Below are positions 7,276 through 12,423 of a stretch of DNA of 12,423 nucleotides, one piece after another. How positions within the stretch are numbered: position 1 is the stretch's first letter; every line of letters starts with the position of its first letter. Source of the DNA: Pseudomonadota bacterium (lineage in GTDB: Bacteria; Pseudomonadota; Alphaproteobacteria; Micropepsales; Micropepsaceae); assembly GCA_021808875.1 (NCBI GenBank), contig JAKBAU010000075.1, positions 1 to 12,423 on the forward strand, in the 5' to 3' direction. Made by a program: the position numbers and the translations under genes. The notes below the pieces were generated by a model. It was not told the origin of the DNA. It made no database searches and saw only the letters and a list, made by a program, of their open reading frames with translations.

Positions 7276-8847
7276 TTAACCTTCCGTGACCTCAAAGCTC
7301 TTTTCACGTGAATTCAACGTGGGGCGCGGCTTGGGAATAAACGCCAGTATCACGATGCTCGTCAGCGATAGCAGTAATAACAGATGAAATGTGTCTGCGT
7401 ACGACGCGACCAGGGCGCTGCGTGACACTATGGCGTTTAAATCCGTCAGGCCGGTTGGAAGTCTTATATTAAAAAACATGCTCTGTGCATTGATTGATAA
7501 GGCGCGATTGAATGGCGTCAGCTCGCTAGCCAGTGATGCGTGAACAATTTGTGCGTTCGTCGCGAGGACCGTTTGCGAGATTGATATCCCAATACTTCCG
7601 CCGAGGTTGCGGAACAGATTGAACACCGACGCACCATCCGTACGCAAATTTCCGGGTAGCGTTGCAAACGCCATGATGTTCGCAGAGATGAAAATCATCC
7701 CGCCGCCAATGCCTCTCACAACCGTATTGATGATAAGTTCCAAGACTGACACGGACGGCGTCCAGTGTGACATTTGCCACAGTGACCAGCAGATCAGTAC
7801 GGATCCCACAGCCATGGGTATGCGGGCGTCTTTGCGCATTACGAGCCTGCCCACAAATAGCATGGATAGCATGACCCCAATGCCGCGCGGGGCGAGGAGT
7901 ATTCCGACATTGAGAACGGGTCGTCCGCCCAATTCCTCTAGATAGGGAGGCAGTAGCGCGGAGTTAGCAAAGTTGGTCATAGAAATGAAAAAGGTCATCA
8001 GGAGCGCAGAGGTGAAGTTGCGATCCTTGAATACGGTGCGCTTTATAAATGTTTCGTCCTTTGTAAAAAACTGAACCAGAAAGAGGTATGCTCCAACGCC
8101 TGCCAGCGTGGCCTCTATGATAATTTCAGACGAGGAGAACCAGTCCTTGGTTGTCCCACGATCAAGCATGAACTGTAGGGCCCCGATAGCTACGGCAAAG
8201 AAGGCAAAGCCAGATAGATCAAAGCGTCCCTGCTCTTCTTGCTTGTCGCCAGGCAACAGTACGAACAGACCTAGTGCAGCAATGATGCCAAATGGGACAT
8301 TGAGATAGAATACCCATCTCCAGCTGTAATTCTCAGTTAGGAATCCACCCAGCGTGGGCCCGAGGATGGGGCCGATCATAACCACCATCCCCCAGATCGA
8401 CATAATGGTTCCGCGTTGTTCGACCGGGTAACAGTCGAGCATGAGTGATTGCGATAATGGAGACAACAGGGCGCCAGAGGCGCCCTGAAGCACACGGAAC
8501 AGGACGATTTGATCAAGCGTTTGCGCAGCACCAGCGAGCGCGGAAGCTATTGTGAAGCCTAGGAGTGCAAGGACAAACAGCCGCTTTCGTCCGAAGCGTC
8601 CTGAGAGCCAACCAACCGGGGCAGTCATGATCGCAGCGGAAACCATGTAGGACGTCAGAACCCAAGTGACCTGTCCAAGTGTGGCCTGAAATGAGCCCTG
8701 CATGTATGGCATCGCCACATTGGTGATTGTGGAATCCAGCACCTGCATGAAGCTGGCGAGCATGGCGCATATCGTGGCGACGTATAGCGCCAGAGATCCG
8801 GGCTGGAGGGTGCCGTTCCTCGGATTTGACGTTACTGGCTCTACCAT
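7276..8847 (-). CDS. DHA2-family (EmrB/QacA-type) 14-TM drug exporter
   Basis: The 523-residue inner-membrane protein is a proton-driven major facilitator. The DHA2 signature D38xT40xxNVAMP appears in helix 1. MFS motif A (GWLSGRFGRKR, 79-89) follows helix 2, and the antiporter motif C (GPILGPTLGG, 159-168) lies in helix 5. SWRWVFYLNVPFG (175-187) is typical of the EmrB branch. About 14 hydrophobic helices fit the length. Families with this profile export hydrophobic drugs, uncouplers or metabolites; the substrate is not predictable. EmrB usually works with the membrane-fusion protein EmrA encoded next to it, but no such gene is in the window. The start ATG 8847 has only a weak ribosome binding site. 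The gene converges with clpA across 114 bases that show no clear terminator. Confidence 0.92.
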   Translation of the reverse strand: MVEPVTSNPRNGTLQPGSLALYVATICAMLASFMQVLDSTITNVAMPYMQGSFQATLGQVTWVLTSYMVSAAIMTAPVGWLSGRFGRKRLFVLALLGFTIASALAGAAQTLDQIVLFRVLQGASGALLSPLSQSLMLDCYPVEQRGTIMSIWGMVVMIGPILGPTLGGFLTENYSWRWVFYLNVPFGIIAALGLFVLLPGDKQEEQGRFDLSGFAFFAVAIGALQFMLDRGTTKDWFSSSEIIIEATLAGVGAYLFLVQFFTKDETFIKRTVFKDRNFTSALLMTFFISMTNFANSALLPPYLEELGGRPVLNVGILLAPRGIGVMLSMLFVGRLVMRKDARIPMAVGSVLICWSLWQMSHWTPSVSVLELIINTVVRGIGGGMIFISANIMAFATLPGNLRTDGASVFNLFRNLGGSIGISISQTVLATNAQIVHASLASELTPFNRALSINAQSMFFNIRLPTGLTDLNAIVSRSALVASYADTFHLLLLLSLTSIVILAFIPKPRPTLNSREKSFEVTEG

Positions 8848-9220
8848 CGGTCCACACTGCCCGTATTTCTGAAAAGTGCTGTCTGCCGAAAGGGTTGATC
8901 TTTATAAGTTGTCAAAAAATTTATGGAATATATCTCTGGGTCCTTCAAGTCGGGGCAATTTGTGGACAAAAGCGTGTAGTTGGTCATCGGCAGGGGTTCG
9001 AGCCCAACGGGCTCCCGGCTCGAGCTACGCTCCAGCAAAGCAGTGCCGCTCGCCGGGGGGGGCGGCAGATTGCCGTTCAGGCTATATGGTGCTGCTCCAG
9101 GTCCTTGAACGTGGCTCAAAGCCGTGCGTCAATCTCCTCGAGCATGGTACGAAAGACAATACCGCGCTGCGTTGGTTGGCGTGTCACGCTTAGGAGAGTT
9201 CAGGGGGGCAGAGGCGAGTG
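8848..9220. other. 373-bp spacer upstream of the exporter and the NTF2-like gene
   Basis: This divergent region must carry the starts of both flanking genes. The left third is AT-rich. On the minus strand TTGAAG followed after 17 bases by CATAAA (about 8923-8951) is a fair promoter candidate for the exporter, and a second TTGACA occurs closer to it. The right part is GC-rich and holds a hairpin GAGCCC-AAC-GGGCTC (9000-9014), the palindrome GCTCGAGC (9018-9025), eight G (9055-9062) and short stop-interrupted reading frames. I see no gene, regulator or complete tRNA in it. Confidence 0.4.
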
Positions 9221-9604
9221 ATGTGCGAAGCGGAGCAGGCTGTTGTTGCGGCGCAAAAGGTGCTTGATGACTTCATGGCAGCTTTTAATGCCCGCGACGT
9301 AAGAGCATTTGAAGCGACTTTTAATTTCCCGAGTGTGCGTCTGGCGTCAGGAAAACTTGTATTGATAGAGAAGGGGTACCACGCGCTGTCCATGTTCACG
9401 ACAGGTGCGCTGGCAGAATGGGATCACTCCGCCTGGGAGCGCCGAAACGTACTTCATGCCGGACCGGACAAGGTGCACATCGATACCCGCTTTTCCAGAT
9501 ATCGTAAGGATGGCACTGTTATCGGAGGATTTGACTCTATCTACGTCGTGACCTGCGAAGATGGGCATTGGGGGGTAAAGATACGATCAAGCTTTGCTCC
9601 TTAA
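9221..9604 (+). CDS. NTF2/SnoaL-like small protein of unknown function
   Basis: The 127-residue product has the outline of the SnoaL-like/NTF2-like fold. A first helix (AAQKVLDDFMAAFNARDVRAFEATF, positions about 10-34) comes first. A Pro-containing turn, a mid-protein helix (KGYHALSMFTTGAL) and then strands alternating with Trp/Arg (WDHSAWERRNVLHAG; KVHIDTRFSRYR; IYVVTCEDGHWGVKIRSSF) follow. Such proteins can be enzymes, binding proteins or subunits, and nothing here identifies a ligand or catalytic dyad. ATG 9221 is preferred to the adjacent GTG 9218, because GAGG lies about six bases upstream. Its stop codon touches the stop of the opposite-strand gene, leaving no room for a terminator. Function unknown. 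Confidence 0.75.
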   Translation: MCEAEQAVVAAQKVLDDFMAAFNARDVRAFEATFNFPSVRLASGKLVLIEKGYHALSMFTTGALAEWDHSAWERRNVLHAGPDKVHIDTRFSRYRKDGTVIGGFDSIYVVTCEDGHWGVKIRSSFAP

Positions 9605-9928
9605 TCATCGCCGGAGGGCGTTGGCAATCATTCTTGCGCGACGATCTTCATGCATACCGTGGATAACAAGGACCGCGTGGATAAAGGCGACAAGCCACAA
9701 GATGAACCCGGTATGGTAAAGCACGATCGTTGCTTCAAGAGCGACAGCTAACAGCCAGAATATAAAATTAAACAATGCCTGGAAGGGCTTGCCGGCGAAT
9801 AGGACTGCCAGTGGCGAGCAGACTATGGCAAGGATATAAAGCATCACTCGACGATCCGGCGGGGTCCCCGCCATAAATATGGGGAGCCCTACGATTTCGC
9901 CAAGTCCCCAAAGTACATAATATCTCAT
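9605..9928 (-). CDS. Small Pmp3/YqaE-like membrane protein
   Basis: The 107-residue protein has three hydrophobic segments (about 29-45, 50-72 and 75-90) and a charged, Arg-rich C-terminus (HEDRRARMIANALRR). The pattern MLYILAIVCSPLAVLFAGKP, then QALFNF and a C-terminal AFIHAVLVI, resembles the Pmp3/UPF0057 family (LAxxxPPLAV...GKxxQxxxNxxLT...IHAxxV), whose yeast and bacterial members are linked to membrane potential and salt stress. Unusually, the second Pro of the signature is replaced by Ser, a longer middle helix is present and there is an N-terminal extension of about 28 residues. A start at the internal Met29 would remove that extension, so the true start is uncertain. It follows the HIT gene by 10 bases and is likely co-transcribed. 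Family assignment is moderate only. Confidence 0.65.
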   Translation of the reverse strand: MRYYVLWGLGEIVGLPIFMAGTPPDRRVMLYILAIVCSPLAVLFAGKPFQALFNFIFWLLAVALEATIVLYHTGFILWLVAFIHAVLVIHGMHEDRRARMIANALRR

Positions 9929-9938
9929 ACCCTAGGGG

Positions 9939-10355
9939 TTACAGGGCTGCCCGGATTCTTGCCGCGACCGGCTCCAAAGTTTTGGAATCAACCATTTGCC
10001 GAGCATGAAGCTTCATGTCAATGCCTGCATGGCGTGGTAGGACATGGAAGTGTATGTGGGGAACGGTTTGACCTGCAGCGACGCCGTTAAGCTGCATCAG
10101 CATTATACCTGGTGGGTTGAGTGCAGATTTGATCGCACGCGCGATGCGCTGTGTCGCCATGATAAGTCGGCTTGCTGAAGTGGTGGACAATTGGAGGATA
10201 TCGCATGCGGCTTCTTTTGGAATCACCAAAGTGTGACCTTCGACTTGGGGCATTATATCCAGGAACGATAAGACGTCTTCGTCCTCATAGAGTTTTACGC
10301 AAGGAAGTTCCTTCCTTAGGATCTTCGCGAATATGTTGTTTGGATCATAGGTCAT
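9939..10355 (-). CDS. HIT-family (histidine triad) nucleotide hydrolase
   Basis: The 138-residue product carries the histidine triad HIHFHVL at 100-106 (His100, His102, His104, the last being the expected nucleophile) after the conserved GQTVPH. CxxLYEDEDVLSFLDIMPQVEGHTLVIPK (19-47) is the typical N-terminal half. The upstream NGVAAGQ (90-96) contacts the nucleotide phosphates in family structures. HIT enzymes of this HinT/Hit-like group hydrolyse nucleoside phosphoramidates, adenylylated amines or dinucleotides in the cytoplasm; the natural substrate is usually unknown. ATG 10355 is preceded by GGAGAGGA (10360-10367 on the complement) at four bases, a strong site. The FemAB-like gene ends 91 bases upstream, with a promoter candidate between. 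Confidence 0.95.
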   Translation of the reverse strand: MTYDPNNIFAKILRKELPCVKLYEDEDVLSFLDIMPQVEGHTLVIPKEAACDILQLSTTSASRLIMATQRIARAIKSALNPPGIMLMQLNGVAAGQTVPHIHFHVLPRHAGIDMKLHARQMVDSKTLEPVAARIRAAL

Positions 10356-10394
10356 GGTGTCCTCTCCGTTGCCTTATTGCGGTGTGCGAGGCGT

Positions 10395-10423
10395 GATAGA
10401 TTGGGGTGGAAATGCAGTGTCAA
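10395..10423 (-). promoter_or_regulatory. Candidate promoter for the HIT gene
   Basis: On the minus strand TTGACA (10423-10418) is followed after 17 bases by TCTATC (10400-10395), 40 bases ahead of the HIT start codon. The -35 is perfect and the -10 weak. It would allow expression of the HIT and Pmp3-like genes independent of ridA. Confidence 0.4.
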
Positions 10424-10446
10424 GTGCAAAAATCTCTGAACTTTCC

Positions 10447-11604
10447 TCAGGTCGATTTCCTATAGGGACCAAGCTCTGACAGCTGCTCGATGCTGGCATT
10501 TACTGCGGCTCGCTCCTCGTGCAGGAAGGCAGACACTGCTTTGCGTAACCCAGGATGGGAGATGAAGTGCGCGCTATAGGTCGCAACTGGCATATAGCCT
10601 CTTAAAAGCTTGTGCTCACCCTGCGCCCCCGCTTCAACTCTGGCAAATTTGTTCGCGATCGCGAAATCCACGGCCTGATAGTAGCATGTTTCAAAATGTA
10701 AAAAGGGAACGGACTCGATCGAACCCCAGTTGCGACCGAAGAGAACATTGTCTCCAAAGAGATTGAGTGCTCCAGCTATCCAGGTTTTGCCACGACGGGC
10801 CATGACCAGCAGAATTTGGTGTCGCAGGCGTTCGCCTAGTACACTAAAGAATTCTCGTGTCAGATAGGGCGTGCCCCATTTACGGCTGCCGGTATCCATA
10901 TAAAAGGCGAAGAAATGGTCCCATGCGTTTTCCGTGAGATCGCCCCCGGTAAGCCAGTCAAATTCGATACCAGTTGCACTAACGGCGGCACGCTCTTTGC
11001 GCAGATTTTTGCGTTTGGACGAGGACAGCTGTCCGAGAAAGTCCTCGAATGACGTATAGCCACGGTTTTGCCAATGAAATTGCTGATCTTTACGCTGCAG
11101 AAAGCCTTGCTGACCAGCCAGCTGCCACTCCTGCTCCGTCATGAAGGTCACATGCAGGGACGAGCAGCCTAACTGGTCAACTGCTGCTACGGCTGCCTCT
11201 AAAAGACGCTTGCTGGCGTCTTTGGGGGCGTCTGGGCCAACCAGAACCCTGTGGCCAGTGACCGGTGTGAACGGGACTGCGGCCTGCAACTTGGGGTAAT
11301 AAGTACCACCGGCGCGTTCGAACGCCTCGGCCCAGCCCCAGTCAAACACGTATTCCCCTCTTGATTGATTTTTGGCGTACAAGGGCATCACGGCGACGAT
11401 TGCGTCGCCGTCTGCAAGTACGAGGTGCACAGGCTGCCAGCCGCTGTGCAAGCTGGCACAGCCAGTGTCTTCGAGCGCAGAGAGGAACTCGTAGCTTGTA
11501 AAAGGGTGCGGCTCCGTAAGGGACTGGGGATTCGCACACGCGTTCCAGGCCTCAGGGCCGATTGCCTTGATACTGCCTACGATACGTGCCGAAACAGCGC
11601 TCAC
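10447..11604 (-). CDS. FemAB/GNAT-like protein of the COG3146 (DUF482) family
   Basis: The 385-residue product has the two-lobed GNAT-like architecture of COG3146, often labelled 'peptidogalycan biosynthesis protein'. Recognisable blocks are HPFTSYEFLSALEDTGCA (33-50), YYPKLQAAVPFTPVTGHRVLVG (102-123) and the basic motif SSSKRKNLRKER (194-205). The C-terminal part carries HFETCYYQAVDFAI and RVEAGAQGEHKLLRGYMP. By analogy it may transfer an acyl or aminoacyl group, but no substrate has been established for the family and the name overstates what is known. Translation probably starts at GTG 11604, which overlaps the ridA stop codon in a GTGA arrangement. No independent ribosome binding site is seen, so coupling to ridA is likely. 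Cytoplasmic: no signal peptide. Confidence 0.9.
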   Translation of the reverse strand: MSAVSARIVGSIKAIGPEAWNACANPQSLTEPHPFTSYEFLSALEDTGCASLHSGWQPVHLVLADGDAIVAVMPLYAKNQSRGEYVFDWGWAEAFERAGGTYYPKLQAAVPFTPVTGHRVLVGPDAPKDASKRLLEAAVAAVDQLGCSSLHVTFMTEQEWQLAGQQGFLQRKDQQFHWQNRGYTSFEDFLGQLSSSKRKNLRKERAAVSATGIEFDWLTGGDLTENAWDHFFAFYMDTGSRKWGTPYLTREFFSVLGERLRHQILLVMARRGKTWIAGALNLFGDNVLFGRNWGSIESVPFLHFETCYYQAVDFAIANKFARVEAGAQGEHKLLRGYMPVATYSAHFISHPGLRKAVSAFLHEERAAVNASIEQLSELGPYRKST

Positions 11605-12068
11605 GCGAACTCAAACACCGCTTCGACTTCGACCGCCACGTTTCTCGGCAATGAACCGGCACCGACAGCGGCGCGGGCGTGACGGCCATGATCGCCAAAG
11701 ACCTCAAGCATAAGATCAGACGCGCCATTAGCCACTTCCGGATGCTGCCCAAAGCCTGCGATAGCGTTGACGAAAACGCCAAGCCGGACGCAGCGCCTGA
11801 CCCGGTCCAGATCTCCACCGCATGCGGCCTTTAGTTGGGCAATGAGATTGATCCCGCACATTCTGGCCGCCGCCTTACCCTCATCCAGGCTCATGTCCTT
11901 TCCGAGTGTGCCTGCATAGCGGACCTGACCGTTTTCCAGCGGAATCTGGCCCGAAATGAAAACGAGGTGGCCAGTTGTCACGTAGGGTATATAAGACGCA
12001 ACTGGGGCCGGTGGTTGGGGCAACACGATGCCAAGCTCGCTCAAGCGACGATCGATGGTACCGGTCAT
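11601..12068 (-). CDS. RidA-family (YjgF/YER057c/UK114) protein
   Basis: The 155-residue protein is longer than E. coli RidA (128) and fits the roughly 150-residue YjgF_like_1 subgroup. HLVFISGQIPLENGQVRYAG (34-53) and the end block HARAAVGAGSLPRNVAVEVEAVFE (130-153) are diagnostic. Arg132 matches the catalytic Arg105 of RidA, which binds the carboxylate of enamine/imine intermediates that the enzyme hydrolyses to 2-keto acids and ammonia, protecting pyridoxal enzymes. Whether this longer subgroup has that activity is not known, so I give no symbol. ATG 12068 has an excellent ribosome binding site: AAAGGAGG five bases upstream on the complement (12074-12081). It is the first gene of a minus-strand operon and is divergent from aguA. 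Confidence 0.93.
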   Translation of the reverse strand: MTGTIDRRLSELGIVLPQPPAPVASYIPYVTTGHLVFISGQIPLENGQVRYAGTLGKDMSLDEGKAAARMCGINLIAQLKAACGGDLDRVRRCVRLGVFVNAIAGFGQHPEVANGASDLMLEVFGDHGRHARAAVGAGSLPRNVAVEVEAVFEFA

Positions 12069-12186
12069 GGAATCCTCCTTTGCGGACGCAAGCCGAAGCT
12101 AATCCGCCGGGCCCTGCGATGCGAGCGCAAAGAAGGGCTCCCGCGGCGCGCAATCTGCCGCTATAGAGGTGAGTGGAGGGCCCATG
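12069..12186. promoter_or_regulatory. Divergent ridA/aguA intergenic region
   Basis: These 118 bases must hold both promoters if each gene is transcribed from here. The strong ridA ribosome binding site (12074-12081) and the aguA site GGAGGG (12175-12180) are clear. TATAGA (about 12162-12167) is a possible -10 on the plus strand, but no matching -35 was found. Confidence 0.4.
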
Positions 12187-12423
12187 ATGCGACGCCTCGA
12201 CGCAGACGACCCGTGCCCCGTCCGCGATGGCTATTGGATGCCGGCGGAGTGGAGTGTGCACGCGCGTACCTGGATGTGCTGGCCCTGCCGCACCGAGGCT
12301 TGGGGGGGACCGGACGGGTTGCTCCGCGCCAAGCAGGCGGTGGCCCGTATAGCCCGCGCCATCTCGACATTTGAACCGGTGGTCATGGCGGTTCGGCCCA
12401 GTGACGCAGCGGAGGTAAAGCTT
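12187..12423 (+). CDS. aguA: Agmatine deiminase, N-terminal part
   Basis: Seventy-nine codons are present before the window ends; the family is normally about 330-370 residues. The sequence contains GYWMPAEWSVHARTWMCWP (15-33), the highly conserved N-terminal signature of the agmatine deiminase/peptidylarginine-deiminase (PPAD) family, then AWGG (38-41) and an FEPVVMAVRPSDAAEV strand-helix. Agmatine deiminase converts agmatine to N-carbamoylputrescine and ammonia on a route to putrescine. The catalytic Cys and most of the propeller lie outside the window, so activity cannot be judged. Either ATG 12184 or ATG 12187 may be used; GGAGGG is three bases from the first and six from the second, so I prefer 12187. 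GC here is about 68%, well above the rest of the window. Confidence 0.9.
   Translation, partial: MRRLDADDPCPVRDGYWMPAEWSVHARTWMCWPCRTEAWGGPDGLLRAKQAVARIARAISTFEPVVMAVRPSDAAEVKL

Noticed and set aside
6624..7307. 227-codon minus-strand ORF opposite the end of clpA
   Set aside because: Ser/Arg-rich shadow of clpA codons; the clpA frame is conserved throughout.
8950..9040. Possible tRNA gene suggested by GGTTCGAGCCC
   Set aside because: No pairing 7-bp acceptor stem, no anticodon arm at the right spacing and no CCA; only the T-loop-like motif is present.
9115..9145. Minus-strand reading MLEEIDARL followed by stop-interrupted protein-like sequence upstream of the exporter
   Set aside because: Only nine codons before a stop and no family recognised. 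It may be a gene remnant but cannot be supported.
12418..12423. The window ends exactly with AAGCTT, a HindIII site, hinting at a cloning boundary
   Set aside because: Several other AAGCTT sites lie inside the window and the left edge is not such a site, so this is weak evidence about origin and not biology.
1..12423. CRISPR array, insertion sequence or toxin-antitoxin module
   Set aside because: No regularly spaced repeats, no recognisable transposase or integrase, no terminal inverted repeats with target duplication, and no paired small ORFs of that type.

Overview
The window looks like a chromosomal segment from an alphaproteobacterium, most likely Rhodospirillales/Acetobacteraceae-like. 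The pointers are a MipZ-type division ATPase (a family essentially restricted to Alphaproteobacteria), a short phasin of the alphaproteobacterial phasin_2 type, a clpS-clpA pair, a PutA C-terminus, and a D,D-carboxypeptidase carrying a C-terminal SPOR domain. GC is moderate, about 50-55% over most of the window by hand counts of sample lines, and rises to about 68% at the right end. Placement below class level is inference from protein flavour only. No mobile element, CRISPR array, rRNA or convincing tRNA gene was found.

Layout, left to right. (1) 3-221 is the last 72 residues of PutA (proline catabolism), followed closely on the same strand by mipZ (295-1146). (2) 1147-2077 is 931 bp without a convincing gene. 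It holds one small hydrophobic ORF and stop-interrupted coding-like stretches and reads like decayed coding DNA. (3) A divergent pair, the SPOR-tailed penicillin-binding D,D-carboxypeptidase (minus, 2078-3508) and a phasin (plus, 3861-4322), shares a 352-bp AT-rich control region. That region contains a good sigma70-like promoter and a perfect 7-1-7 palindrome resembling the target of the PHA-responsive repressor PhaR. A strong intrinsic terminator closes the phasin gene. (4) clpS (4497-4838) and clpA (4843-7161, TTG start) form a tight operon for the N-end-rule adaptor and its unfoldase. (5) A 14-TM DHA2/EmrB-type exporter (minus, 7276-8847) follows without an EmrA partner, and a 373-bp spacer lies beside it. 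(6) An NTF2/SnoaL-like small protein (plus, 9221-9604) abuts, stop to stop, a small Pmp3-like membrane protein. (7) A minus-strand cluster, ridA - FemAB/GNAT-like - HIT - Pmp3-like (12068 down to 9605), has a GTGA overlap between its first two genes and possibly an internal promoter before the HIT gene. (8) The 5' part of an agmatine deiminase gene (aguA, from 12187) runs off the right edge, divergent from ridA.

Functionally this is mostly housekeeping: cell-division placement (MipZ), peptidoglycan trimming at the septum (SPOR carboxypeptidase), PHA granule coating (phasin), regulated proteolysis (ClpS/ClpA), metabolite damage control (RidA, HIT) and amino-acid/polyamine catabolism (PutA, AguA). 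I see no clear evidence of a new multi-gene system. The items most worth a second look are the phasin operator, the decayed block 1147-2077, the rise in GC at aguA, the repeated occurrence of the octamer GCGATCGC, and the orphan exporter with its featureless flank.
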